A stretch of 64,000 nucleotides of DNA from VXYK01 sp965221585 (lineage in GTDB: Bacteria; Actinomycetota; Acidimicrobiia; Acidimicrobiales; Aldehydirespiratoraceae): positions 2,108,001 to 2,172,000 of the forward strand of contig OZ244898.1 in NCBI GenBank assembly GCA_965221585.1, given 5' to 3'. The stretch's first letter is position 1; the number at the start of each line of letters is the position of its first letter. The notes under the pieces were generated by a model, which worked only from the letters and a program-made list of their open reading frames with translations, was not told where the DNA came from and ran no database searches. Shown here one piece after another: positions 34,165 to 42,277 of the stretch. A program made the position numbers and the translations under genes.

Positions 34165-34679
34165 GCGAGTTCAGCGACACGATCGACGAGCTCGACGACG
34201 CCGTCGATCAATGGTGGGAACAGTGGCGTGACCACCCGCTGATCGACCGCGTCTTCTACACCGCGTCCGAGGCTGCCGACTTCTCTCTGCTATGGCACAC
34301 GCTCGGGGTCGCTCAGTCGATCATCGAAGACGATCCCAAGATCGCGATCGGTTTGAGCGCTGCTCTGGGCGTTGAGTCAGCACTGTTGAACGGGCCGATC
34401 AAGTCGATCTTCGGTCGTGGCCGACCGTTGCAGCCGACGCCACGACCGTTGAACTTGCGTCAACCGTTGACCAGCAGTTTCCCGAGCGGACACGCGTCGG
34501 CCGCGATGCTCGCGGCAGCGTTGCTGTCACGTCGATTCGGCGGGTCGGTGTGGTACGCACTGGGCGCGGTGGTAGCAGCCAGCCGAATTCATGTGCGGAT
34601 CCACCACGCATCCGACGTCGTGGGCGGCCTCGTGATCGGTGCCGCCTTCGGGAGGATCGCCCGGCGGCTGCTCCGTTAG
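34161..34679 (+). CDS. PAP2-superfamily phosphatase
   Basis: The 172-residue protein has the three acid-phosphatase motifs: KSIFGRGRP (motif 1), SFPSGHA (motif 2, catalytic His) and SRIHVRIHHASDV (motif 3, nucleophile His and Asp). Several hydrophobic segments suggest membrane association. Such enzymes dephosphorylate polyprenyl diphosphates or phosphatidates. Its ATG overlaps the stop of the geranylgeranyl-reductase-like gene, which supports a shared isoprenoid-lipid role. The stop lies 8 bp from the convergent 60-residue gene. Confidence 0.9.
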   Translation: MSEFSDTIDELDDAVDQWWEQWRDHPLIDRVFYTASEAADFSLLWHTLGVAQSIIEDDPKIAIGLSAALGVESALLNGPIKSIFGRGRPLQPTPRPLNLRQPLTSSFPSGHASAAMLAAALLSRRFGGSVWYALGAVVAASRIHVRIHHASDVVGGLVIGAAFGRIARRLLR

Positions 34680-34687
34680 CCTGACGG

Positions 34688-34870
34688 CTAGTTGGAACTC
34701 GCGGGTTCCGTCGGCTCCACCGCCACGAAGGTGAGAACCGAACGGAGATCAAGGAGGAGGTCCGCTACTTCCGCGCTCGTCAAGAGTTCGCGCTTGATGA
34801 AGTCACCGAGACCATGGTCGATTATTCCCAGGGCCTCTTCGATCTGCACACCATCAACAGCTTCAGTCAT
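34688..34870 (-). CDS. Small acidic protein, unknown function
   Basis: A 60-residue frame reads from the ATG at 34870, preceded by a strong GGGAGG about 8 nt upstream. The sequence (EALGIIDHGLGDFIKRELLTSAEVADLLLDLRSVL within it) predicts two helices and a net negative charge. No family recognised. It is convergent with the PAP2 gene and divergent from an SDR gene. The good ribosome site and ordered helical pattern make it a likely real gene. Confidence 0.65.
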   Translation of the reverse strand: MTEAVDGVQIEEALGIIDHGLGDFIKRELLTSAEVADLLLDLRSVLTFVAVEPTEPASSN

Positions 34871-34955
34871 GTCGGGAACCTCCCTTGAATGTCTCGGGCC
34901 AGGATCGGCTCGTGTTGTTGTCCAACCATACTCGCGCAATGTGACGCTGGGTGCG

Positions 34956-34983
34956 TTGTGTTTAGCGATATTGGCTTTACCAT
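34956..34983 (+). promoter_or_regulatory. Promoter of the SDR gene at 34990
   Basis: TTGTGT (34956-34961) and TACCAT (34978-34983) are separated by 16 bp, and the ATG follows 6 nt after the -10. One of the few boxes here with a plausible -35. Confidence 0.45.
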
Positions 34984-34989
34984 CCGGCC

Positions 34990-35769
34990 ATGGACATAAA
35001 AGGCGCAACGATTGTAGTAACCGGAGGGGCCAGCGGAATCGGTCGGGCGATGGCGCATCGCTTCGCGGCCGACGGGGCGGGCAATCTGGTGATTGCCGAC
35101 ATCGACCGGGAGGGAGCCGCCGCCGTTGCTGCTGAACTCGGTGCCCGCGCCGAGGCGCTTGACGTAACCGACGAGTCAGCAGTCATCGAGTTGATCGAGC
35201 GTACCGAGTCAGAACTGGGCGCTATCGACCTGTGGTGCGGAAACGCCGGCATCGGCGCGAACGGCGGAGTTGAACTTGACAACGACACCTGGAACGCCAA
35301 CTGGAACGTGAACGTGATGGCCAATGTCATTGCCGCTCGTCACCTGGTTCCCCGCTGGATCGAACGCGGTGGTGGCCACCTGCTGCTGACCGCTTCAGCG
35401 GCGGGTCTGCTCACCAACCTGGGCACCGCCCCCTATGCCGTCACCAAGCACGGCTGCGTTGCACTGGCGGAGTGGATCGCCATCACCTACGCCGAGCACG
35501 GGATCGGCGTGTCATGCCTGTGCCCTCAGGGTGTGCGCACACCGATGACCGAGGCCGAGGGTGAACTGGCCATCGAGGTCGTGAAGGCCATGGGCATGAT
35601 CGAGCCCTCGGAGGTGGCTGATGCGGTGGCTGCCGGTCTCGCCAACGACGACTTCTTGATCCTTCCTCATCCAGAGGTTGCGCTCTATGAACAGCGCCGC
35701 GCCGGTGACCGCCAACGCTGGCTGACCGGAATGCAGAAACTCCAAGCCTCCCTGACGACCACTTCCTGA
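34990..35769 (+). CDS. Short-chain dehydrogenase/reductase
   Basis: The 259-residue classical SDR has the NAD(P)-binding GGASGIGRA at about 12-20, the acidic residue in VIADIDREG that favours NAD(H), NAG in CGNAGIGANGG, and the catalytic pair in APYAVTKHG (Tyr-x-x-x-Lys). The LCPQGVRTPMTEAEGE segment is the substrate loop. Substrate unknown. It is preceded by a recognisable promoter and followed by the dispersed repeat cluster. Confidence 0.9.
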   Translation: MDIKGATIVVTGGASGIGRAMAHRFAADGAGNLVIADIDREGAAAVAAELGARAEALDVTDESAVIELIERTESELGAIDLWCGNAGIGANGGVELDNDTWNANWNVNVMANVIAARHLVPRWIERGGGHLLLTASAAGLLTNLGTAPYAVTKHGCVALAEWIAITYAEHGIGVSCLCPQGVRTPMTEAEGELAIEVVKAMGMIEPSEVADAVAAGLANDDFLILPHPEVALYEQRRAGDRQRWLTGMQKLQASLTTTS

Positions 35770-35801
35770 CACGGGCACGCCCTTCGGGAACAGCCACCCG
35801 C

Positions 35802-35986
35802 GGCTCCGGCAACACCCGGCAACCACTGCTAGGGCTCCGGCTACGCCCGGCGAAAGCAACGCGCGACTCCGGCCACACCCCGCGACAACTGCTAGGGGCT
35901 CCGGCTACGCCCGGCGAAAGCAACGCGCGACTCCGGCCCCGCAACAGCCACCACGGCTCCGGCTACGCCCGGCGAGAATCAGGCGC
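35802..35986. repeat. Intergenic cluster of the dispersed GC-rich repeat
   Basis: Four copies start at 35802, 35833, 35897 and 35955. Copies at 35833-35874 and 35897-35938 are identical over 42 nt, beginning GGCTCCGGCTACGCCCGGCG, and are 64 bp apart. The outer copies are diverged. The last one runs into the 3' end of the LLM gene and provides its final codons and stop. The same 30-nt core (28 of 30 matches) is in the Kgd linker. Confidence 0.92.
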
Positions 35987-36949
35987 GAGGCCCTCGATGG
36001 CCTCGTCGATCTCCACCCCAGGAAACGGCATGATCGCCAGAGCGGGGCAGGTCACGCCGTTGTCTATGTAGCGCTGCACATGAGCCCGGCACTCGTCGTA
36101 GGACCCGTGCACGATCAACTCATCGATGATCTGGTCGGGGATCTTGTCGAGCGCACCTTTGCGGTCGCCCGCGGCCCACTGTTCCCAGTGCTCTGCCAAC
36201 GCGTCACCCCGCCCCATCCACTCATGGAATGCCTTGTAGACGGGTACGTTGAGGTAAGCCGCAGCTGCAAACTTGCCGGTGGCCCGCGCCGTTTCAGCGT
36301 CGGCTGTGGGTGCCACAAAGATCCGGGCAACTATTTCCGCATCGGGATTCTCGGCCCGAACAATCCCCGCCACGGTCGAGACGTTGTCTGCTGAGAGCCA
36401 GTTGACTATGGCACCGTCGCTCTCGCGTCCGGCCATACGCAGCATGCCTTCACGCAACGCCGCAACCAGGATCGGTACAGGTTGTTCGGGGATCAGACCA
36501 AGACGGAATCCTTTGATTGAGAAGCTGTCGTAGTCTTCGCTGACCTTCTCTCCGGAGAGGGCAGATCTCAGGAATCGGACGATGTCCCGCGTCTGCCTGT
36601 AGGGCTCCTCGAAAGGGATGCCGTTCCAGCGCTCGACGATCACATCCGATGACGATCCAATCCCGGCGACAAAGCGGCCAGGTGCAGCCGAGGCCATCCC
36701 CGCCACGCACTGGGCCATCAACGCCGGGCCTCGGGTATAGGCCCCGAGGATCGCCGTGCCCAACCTCATCGACGGGGTCCAGACGCTGCCGAGGGCCAAG
36801 GGGGTGAGCCCGTCCGCTCCCATGGCCTCAGCGGACCACAGGTCGGAATAGCCGAGCTCCTCGAGTCGTTCAAACCTCGATCGTTGGAGGTGGAGGGGCG
36901 CTCCGTCGAAGGGAACTGTCATTCCGTAACGTTGAATTGGAGCGGTCAT
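35963..36949 (-). CDS. LLM-class (F420-dependent type) oxidoreductase
   Basis: The 328-residue luciferase-like monooxygenase-fold protein has LEELGYSDLWSAEAMGADGLTPLAL, TPSMRLGTAILGAYTRGPALMAQ, GRFVAGIGSSSDVIVERWNG and the late VHGSYDECRAHVQRYIDNG, a pattern usual for actinobacterial F420-dependent members. The cofactor choice (F420 rather than FMN) is inferred from family resemblance. The last residues (APDSRRA) and the stop are encoded by the dispersed repeat, so the C-terminus may have been extended or replaced. Substrate unknown. Confidence 0.88.
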   Translation of the reverse strand: MTAPIQRYGMTVPFDGAPLHLQRSRFERLEELGYSDLWSAEAMGADGLTPLALGSVWTPSMRLGTAILGAYTRGPALMAQCVAGMASAAPGRFVAGIGSSSDVIVERWNGIPFEEPYRQTRDIVRFLRSALSGEKVSEDYDSFSIKGFRLGLIPEQPVPILVAALREGMLRMAGRESDGAIVNWLSADNVSTVAGIVRAENPDAEIVARIFVAPTADAETARATGKFAAAAYLNVPVYKAFHEWMGRGDALAEHWEQWAAGDRKGALDKIPDQIIDELIVHGSYDECRAHVQRYIDNGVTCPALAIMPFPGVEIDEAIEGLAPDSRRA

Positions 36950-37006
36950 CGGATGATTCTCTCAGTTCAGGGCAAGCGTCACACAGACCGGGCACACTAC
37001 TTGACA

Positions 37007-37582
37007 ATGAAATATCCTGTAACTGATTCAATTATAGTCAAATATGCTGCCCTTGGGATGCTGTTGTTGCTGGCAGCGACCGGATGCGGCGCAGAGAATT
37101 CAGCGGTCACGCCGAGCGTCTCGAGCCCGGAGGCTTCACCGGCGGGTCTGATCCCGAACGCGACCATTCACAAGGTGGTCGACGGCGACACGATCATCGC
37201 CGACGTGTCCGGTTCTCGCGAAAGCGTCCGCCTGATCGGTGTTGACACACCGGAATCCGTCGCAAGGAACCGTCCGATTCAGTGCTTCGGAGCCGAGGCG
37301 AGTGCCTATCTCAAGTCCCTGCTGCCCGAGGGGACCGCGGTGACCCTGATCCTCGATGAAGAACCTCGCGACTCCTATGACCGGCTACTGGCCTACGTGA
37401 TTCGCAACCACGACGACCTCTTCATCAACCTCGATCTGGTAGCGCAGGGCTATGCCGACACGCTCTCCTACGCTCCCAACACTCACTACGAGGCAATGCT
37501 CGACGCAGCCGCCCAAGGAGCAATGCTCGCAGGCCTCGGGCTTTGGGGAGTCTGCGGAGATCCCGACGTTCCGCTCGAATAG
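37007..37582 (+). CDS. Thermonuclease-family (SNase-like) lipoprotein
   Basis: The 191-residue protein has a lipoprotein signal (lipobox LAATGC, Cys27) followed by a staphylococcal-nuclease-fold domain: IHKVVDGDTIIADVSG, VRLIGVDTPES with the catalytic Arg, CFGAEASAYLKSLL, and EPRDSYDRLLAYV. Secreted members hydrolyse nucleic acids in a Ca2+-dependent way. I start it at the ATG at 37007. The first 55 bp are strikingly AT-rich compared with the surroundings, which may mean recent acquisition or a special leader. Nearby TTGACA and TATAGT are 26 bp apart, too far for one promoter. Confidence 0.88.
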   Translation: MKYPVTDSIIVKYAALGMLLLLAATGCGAENSAVTPSVSSPEASPAGLIPNATIHKVVDGDTIIADVSGSRESVRLIGVDTPESVARNRPIQCFGAEASAYLKSLLPEGTAVTLILDEEPRDSYDRLLAYVIRNHDDLFINLDLVAQGYADTLSYAPNTHYEAMLDAAAQGAMLAGLGLWGVCGDPDVPLE

Positions 37583-37631
37583 CCCGCCATGCTCTTGCGC
37601 CGGAAAGGTACCATCTGCTCAGCAGGCGGAG

Positions 37632-37637
37632 TACCGT
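37632..37637 (+). promoter_or_regulatory. Candidate -10 box of the YdjC-like gene
   Basis: TACCGT ends 6 nt before the GTG at 37644. Confidence 0.35.
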
Positions 37638-37643
37638 CACATT

Positions 37644-38477
37644 GTGGAGTCACTTGCCGAAGCACTCGGATACGAAGCAGAAACCCGTCTGTTGATCATC
37701 AGCGCCGATCAACTCGGTTCGACGCACGCCGCCACTGCGGGGGGCTTGAGCGCGATGCGTGAGGGGGCAGCTACGACCGGCACAGTGATGATGCCGGGTC
37801 CATGGTCACGCCATGCCGTGGACCGCGCGACCGCAGACGACGATCTGGGCGTTCATCTCACACTCAACGCAGAACTCGACTGTTTCCGCTGGGCTCCGCT
37901 GACCAACGCACCGAGTCTGCTTGACGGTGACGGCGGGTTCCCTCGTACCGTCGCCGACCTTTGGGACCACGCGGACCCCGATGAGGTTCGACGTGAATGC
38001 CGGGCGCAGGTTGAGCGGGCAAAGCTGTGGGGCCTAGAAGCCACGCACTTGAGCACCCACCTGAGCGCTCTACAGCAACGCCCGGAGTTCTTCGACGTGC
38101 TGCTCGACATTGCGGTCGAAGCGAGGCTTCCGCTGCGTCTCGAAGGACCCGCCGCACAGGCGACAGCGGGCTTTCCCTTCCGTGACCTTGCTCGTGAAGC
38201 CGGTGTCGTCACGCCGGACCATTTCCGCCTGGTCCGCGGCGGTGCAGCGGCTCATTTTCGCGCCGTGCTCGACGATCTGGAACCAGGGGTGACCGTGGTC
38301 GCTTTCGAGCCCGCGATCGCCGCAGAGGAGATCCGCGCAATCGACCCGTCCGCCACCGCTCGTATGAACGATCTAGCAGTGCTCACCGATCGCTCCCTTC
38401 CCTCCCGGATCGCCGACAGCGGCGCTCAACTCATCGGCTTCGCGGCCTTGCGCGACATTCAACGGTCGCCCTCGTAA
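37644..38477 (+). CDS. YdjC/ChbG-family carbohydrate deacetylase-like protein
   Basis: The 277-residue protein shows the ChbG/YdjC pattern: LLIISADQLGSTHAATAGGLSAMREGAATTGTVM, then DDDLGVHLTLNAELD with a metal His, THLSTHLSAL with the next His pair, and PFRDLAREAGVVTPDHF. The family removes N-acetyl groups from chitooligosaccharides. Here the usual ADD motif is ADQ (residues 21-23), so the second Asp is lost and activity may be altered. The frame stays open upstream to 37452, overlapping the nuclease gene, but similarity and a -10 box favour the GTG at 37644. Confidence 0.8.
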   Translation: MESLAEALGYEAETRLLIISADQLGSTHAATAGGLSAMREGAATTGTVMMPGPWSRHAVDRATADDDLGVHLTLNAELDCFRWAPLTNAPSLLDGDGGFPRTVADLWDHADPDEVRRECRAQVERAKLWGLEATHLSTHLSALQQRPEFFDVLLDIAVEARLPLRLEGPAAQATAGFPFRDLAREAGVVTPDHFRLVRGGAAAHFRAVLDDLEPGVTVVAFEPAIAAEEIRAIDPSATARMNDLAVLTDRSLPSRIADSGAQLIGFAALRDIQRSPS

Positions 38478-38495
38478 CCGCAACTCGCGGGCTGG

Positions 38496-38879
38496 TCACT
38501 CGACGGAGGTCCGCGCCATGAGTGGGGCGAGAGCCTCGATCGCGCCCAGCCGAACCGGTCGCAGGTCGAGCAACCAACGCGGATAGTCACCTTCGACCTT
38601 CACCGCACCGCTCATGTATCCTGCCTCGCTGGTCAATTCGCCAGAAAGGATGGCGACGGCATCCGCGTATCCCACAGATATCGCGATGTCGGGATCTGCG
38701 GACCTGCCCACCTCCAACTTGGCGACGGTACCTTCTCTGACGGTGACCGTCAGAGCGACTCGACCACCGGGACACCCGCTGATCGTGTATTCGACGACGG
38801 CATCAAGCCCAACAATGGGCGGCAACTCAGCAAGTGCCGCGGCTGCCGCGGCTGTCCATTCCTCGTCAAAGATCAGCAT
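38496..38879 (-). CDS. SCP2 sterol-carrier-domain protein
   Basis: The 127-residue protein is a single SCP2-like domain: VVEYTISGCPGGRVALTVTVREGTVAKLEVGRSADPDIAISVGYADAVAILSG-type alternating strands, then the helix YMSGAVKVEGDYPRWLL. Such domains bind hydrophobic ligands. It overlaps the 3' end of mca (TGATG), so the two are translated together; a ligand or acceptor role in mycothiol conjugate handling is possible but speculative. It converges on the YdjC-like gene with an 18-bp gap. Confidence 0.85.
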   Translation of the reverse strand: MLIFDEEWTAAAAAALAELPPIVGLDAVVEYTISGCPGGRVALTVTVREGTVAKLEVGRSADPDIAISVGYADAVAILSGELTSEAGYMSGAVKVEGDYPRWLLDLRPVRLGAIEALAPLMARTSVE

Positions 38880-39739
38880 CAGGGGTCAATACCCGCGAAG
38901 AGGTCCGTCTCTTCAGGTTGATCCCCGTTCCATTTCGGGCGGGCCAAGCGATAGTCGTCGACCGGGTAGAGAGCCAGGTCGACCTCAACAGGCAAGCCGA
39001 ACCAGAACGGCGATTCCGGATCGATCTGGGTGGCGTGAGCGAGCAGTCCCTTGCGGCGCACATCCGTAAAGCCGTCGACATCAACTCTGGTGGTGATGTT
39101 GTGGTCGGTGTCGGGTCGCTCGAACCAGCGTTTGTCGTACGGCGACTCCAGGCCGAGATCAAGGAACGCCTGGTGCCTCGCCTCGATGCGGGCACGCGAC
39201 CAACTCGAGTAATAGACCTTCGGCACTGACCAGGGGGCGCCGAGATCGGGGCGATGGGTACCGTCTGCGCAGCGCTGCACAGCCGGATGGGTGATGTCGT
39301 GGACACGCACGTGGTCCGGATGGTTGTACGCGCCCTGCTCATCGGGGTAGGTGACGACCACGTGCGGTCGCTCCGCTCGCAGCAGCGCCACCAGACGGTC
39401 GACCACCTCGTCGAAAGGAGCGGCAGCGAAACAGTCCGGATGGGAGTTGGCCTCGGTGTCGGCCATGCCAGAATCGCGATAGCCGAGCATATGAACAGTG
39501 TCGTAGCCGATTATCTCCGCGGCCGTCGCCAGTTCCGCGTGGCGTACCGCGCCGAGGTTCTCGCGTACCTCGGGTCGGTCCATGGCCGGGTTGAGAATCT
39601 CCCCCTCCTCGCCCCCGGTGCAGCACACGAGCACGGTCTTCACACCCATCGACTTGTACTTGGCGACAGTCGCCGAGCCCTTGGACGCCTCATCGTCTGG
39701 ATGGGCGTGAATGGACAGCAGACGAAAAGAACTGTGCAT
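38879..39739 (-). CDS. mca: Mycothiol S-conjugate amidase
   Basis: Mca cleaves mycothiol S-conjugates to mercapturic acids for export and is a signature of mycothiol-using actinobacteria. The 286-residue PIG-L/LmbE-fold zinc protein has AHPDDE (His13, Asp15, Asp16), the GGEEGEILNPAMDRPEV loop typical of Mca/MshB, GYRDSGM, and YNHPDHVRVHD with the third zinc His. The length and C-terminal half fit Mca rather than MshB. TAGATT lies 7 nt before the ATG. It is followed by the coupled SCP2 gene. Confidence 0.94.
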   Translation of the reverse strand: MHSSFRLLSIHAHPDDEASKGSATVAKYKSMGVKTVLVCCTGGEEGEILNPAMDRPEVRENLGAVRHAELATAAEIIGYDTVHMLGYRDSGMADTEANSHPDCFAAAPFDEVVDRLVALLRAERPHVVVTYPDEQGAYNHPDHVRVHDITHPAVQRCADGTHRPDLGAPWSVPKVYYSSWSRARIEARHQAFLDLGLESPYDKRWFERPDTDHNITTRVDVDGFTDVRRKGLLAHATQIDPESPFWFGLPVEVDLALYPVDDYRLARPKWNGDQPEETDLFAGIDP

Positions 39740-39746
39740 CCGCTGA

Positions 39747-39752
39747 AATCTA
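39747..39752 (-). promoter_or_regulatory. Candidate -10 box of mca
   Basis: TAGATT on the minus strand ends 7 nt before the ATG at 39739. Confidence 0.4.
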
Positions 39753-39760
39753 CCGGCCCA

Positions 39761-40987
39761 CTAGCTGGCCGAGACTGGCTCCAGTTCCATTTCTCCGTCA
39801 GCGTCGGGGTCGATCAGCCGCCATCCGCAGCGCAGCGCAAGGAGTTCACGACCTTCGTCGGGACCGCTGGCAATCAACTCGTCCCCTGCAACGAGACGGG
39901 TGCGCCCACTGGGCCGGTAGACGTAGTGGTCCCCACGCCGGATCGCCAGCACCGTGAATCCGGGCTCGATGTTGAGTCGCAGCTCAGAGAGCAGACGGCC
40001 ATCGGTCTCGCTTCCCGCGCCGACTGGCACCTGGACAACCACCTCGTCACTGTCACCGAGGGCCAGCTCGAGGATGGGGTGAACGTCCTCCTGTTTCTCA
40101 ATGATCCAGACCATGGCTTGGGCCTGGTCACCGATGTCCTCGGCCGCCTGTGAAAGGTGAAGCAGACCCCGCAACGACGACGGGTCGACCTTCTCCGACG
40201 CAGCCCGAAGCACCCACAGTTCAAGGCGGTCCTTCATCTCATCGAGGCGATCCTCGATGTGGCGCACTTCCGCGGCGAGTCCGAGATCGCCGAGCACCAG
40301 CGCCGAATACGCCAAGCTGACGGCAACCTCACTGAGATTCTTCATCTCAACCAACACATCGACCGCCCGATCAAGATCCGTCACAAAATGATCCTCGACA
40401 AGCTGCGGAGCTTCCCAGGGGTCGGCTCCGGCGAGTTCCCTCAGACGCTGGATTCCATCAGGTGATCCCCGTAGGAACAGAACGTCACCGGGAAGCACCA
40501 CGGTGTCGCCGTCCACATCGGTAATCCAATGTTCGCGGCGCACCGCCATCACCCGCATACCGGTCTGAACCGGGAGTTCATGATCGCGCAACGGGCGGTG
40601 GGTGAGCCGCGACTCAGGCGAGACCCCCACACGGTGGCTCACTTCCTCTGCAGCGGACAGGTCCGCGACCAACTCGGCCGGGATCCCGAGTTTGTGGGTG
40701 ACGATGCGGGCAATGTCGACCGCACCGTTGGCAATGCGTTCTATGGCCGAGATCACCTGCAACACCGACGACATTCCCTCCGACTCCCGGGGACTGCGCA
40801 CAGCCATCACGCACACGCCGCGCATGTCGTGAACCAGGTGGCTCATCTCCTCTTCCAGGTCGGCGACCTCTTCGGCCATTGCGGGATCTCCGAAGAACAG
40901 CGCGGCATATGCCAGGTCGACCATCAACTCGGACTTGTCCTTCGCGGTGGCGAGCATCTCTCGCAGGTTGCGCGGTCGGTCGTCCAT
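39761..40987 (-). CDS. Duplicated PhoU/TrkA-C regulator of cation transport
   Basis: The 408-residue soluble protein is an internal duplication. Each half has a PhoU-like helical bundle (about 1-120 and 205-300; SELMVDLAYAALFFGDPAMAEEV and SEVAVSLAYSALVLGDLGLAAEV are clearly homologous) followed by a TrkA-C (RCK-C) beta domain (about 130-190 and 320-395; GMRVMAVRREHWITDVDGDTVVLPGD and GFTVLAIRRGDHYVYRPSGRTRLVAGD). RCK-C domains bind small ligands or ions and gate channels. It is the last gene of the cation module, 50 bp after the SLC41/MgtE-type gene, with AAGGA before the ATG. Probably gates that transporter or the channel. Confidence 0.88.
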   Translation of the reverse strand: MDDRPRNLREMLATAKDKSELMVDLAYAALFFGDPAMAEEVADLEEEMSHLVHDMRGVCVMAVRSPRESEGMSSVLQVISAIERIANGAVDIARIVTHKLGIPAELVADLSAAEEVSHRVGVSPESRLTHRPLRDHELPVQTGMRVMAVRREHWITDVDGDTVVLPGDVLFLRGSPDGIQRLRELAGADPWEAPQLVEDHFVTDLDRAVDVLVEMKNLSEVAVSLAYSALVLGDLGLAAEVRHIEDRLDEMKDRLELWVLRAASEKVDPSSLRGLLHLSQAAEDIGDQAQAMVWIIEKQEDVHPILELALGDSDEVVVQVPVGAGSETDGRLLSELRLNIEPGFTVLAIRRGDHYVYRPSGRTRLVAGDELIASGPDEGRELLALRCGWRLIDPDADGEMELEPVSAS

Positions 40988-41037
40988 TATTTCCTTACTC
41001 CCTTATGGATCAATACAGTAACGGCGTTCATCACGAC

Positions 41038-42273
41038 TCAAGCCACCCCCACCGCCACGATGGCCAGGATCAGGGCGAAGGCACCCACGAAATCCAGCGC
41101 CGAGGTGACCATCGGAATGCCGTGGGTGTCAGGGTCGAGTCCGAACCTGACGGCGAAGATGGTTGCGTAGTAGGCGACGATCACCACACAGACCGTCGCG
41201 AGCAGTCCGCCCAACAGCGCCACGGCAACCACGTCAACCAGCCCGGGACTGGCCTGACCCGTCAACACGCCCCCCAGTTCGGCGACGATTCCCGTTATCG
41301 CGAACACGGGTATCGACAGACCGAAGATCATGGCGATGTCGACGCCGGCCGAGCCTCGGGGCACCGGCCCCGGTTGCAACAGACCCAGATGCACCTTGCT
41401 CGAGAGACGGCTGGAGAGCACCCCGCCGAGCCCTCCGGCGCTGCCCAGGAATCCAGGCAACAGCACCAGCAGCACGGGATATTCGAGAAGGTCGTCGAGC
41501 CTCTTCTCGATCGTTATGCCTGCGATCAGATCAAGCAGCCCGGCCAGTGTCAACACGGGGATCGACTCGCGCACGATTGTTCTCAGCGTCTGATGGCTCC
41601 TCAGCAACGACCACGCAACACCGCCAACTGCCAGAACCGAGGCCACCACAGCGATCAGCGGCGTGAACAAGTCGACGCCCGCAAGTTGCGCGGCCAGAAT
41701 CAACGCGGGGAGAGTCATCAGGTCACTGGCTGCGGTCACCAGCGGCGACACCACGTTGTCGAGGTCCCACCCGTAACGACCCGAACCGCCGGCCAGCAAC
41801 AACGTGATCGCCAATATCAACACCGACGCAAGCAGGCCACCGACGGCGGACACCACAATGAAGTCGGCCAGCGACATGGTCGGCGACACGGCGAAAACAA
41901 TGGCAACCCCCTTGGCCAGTACCGCGATCACCACCGAGATCGCCAAGCTCAGCAGCATCGCAGCCGCAATGTTCTCGCCGACCACAGTGTCGAGCCCTGG
42001 ACTGAGCCTGAACGTTCCCGCGTGGATGCTGGTACCGAAGCGACTGCCAAGAGCACCGAACACGTTGCCCTTGACTGCCAACGCCGCGGGCACCAGCAGG
42101 AGCAGTCCGGGCAGCTCCTCCAGGGTGTCTGTGGTGGTCGCCAGAGTCACACCCGCGACGAGGCTCGTAACCGCCGACACGACCAGGGCGACGAAACTGT
42201 CACGGTGGGCGCGCCGGTCTCTGCCGATGACGGCGCGCCAACGACGCGCGACACGCAGAAAGCGACGCTCCAC
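41038..42273 (-). CDS. SLC41/MgtE-type divalent cation transporter (two membrane domains)
   Basis: The 411-residue membrane protein carries two copies of the MgtE membrane domain, the SLC41 arrangement, without the cytosolic N and CBS domains of bacterial MgtE. The pore-forming repeats are VPAALAVKGNVFGALGSRFGTS with IHAG, and LPGFLGSAGGLGGVLSSRLS with VHLG. The first retains the GN of the Mg2+ pore, the second has GG. It is predicted to move Mg2+. Loss of the MgtE sensor domain and the adjacent PhoU/TrkA-C gene suggest regulation in trans. It starts 4 bp after the channel-like gene. Confidence 0.88.
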   Translation of the reverse strand: MERRFLRVARRWRAVIGRDRRAHRDSFVALVVSAVTSLVAGVTLATTTDTLEELPGLLLLVPAALAVKGNVFGALGSRFGTSIHAGTFRLSPGLDTVVGENIAAAMLLSLAISVVIAVLAKGVAIVFAVSPTMSLADFIVVSAVGGLLASVLILAITLLLAGGSGRYGWDLDNVVSPLVTAASDLMTLPALILAAQLAGVDLFTPLIAVVASVLAVGGVAWSLLRSHQTLRTIVRESIPVLTLAGLLDLIAGITIEKRLDDLLEYPVLLVLLPGFLGSAGGLGGVLSSRLSSKVHLGLLQPGPVPRGSAGVDIAMIFGLSIPVFAITGIVAELGGVLTGQASPGLVDVVAVALLGGLLATVCVVIVAYYATIFAVRFGLDPDTHGIPMVTSALDFVGAFALILAIVAVGVA

Positions 42274-42277
42274 GCCT

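Noticed and set aside
37001..37038. TTGACA and TATAGT as one promoter for the nuclease gene
   Set aside because: The spacing of 26 bp is far from the usual 16-18 bp, and TTGACA overlaps the preferred start codon region.
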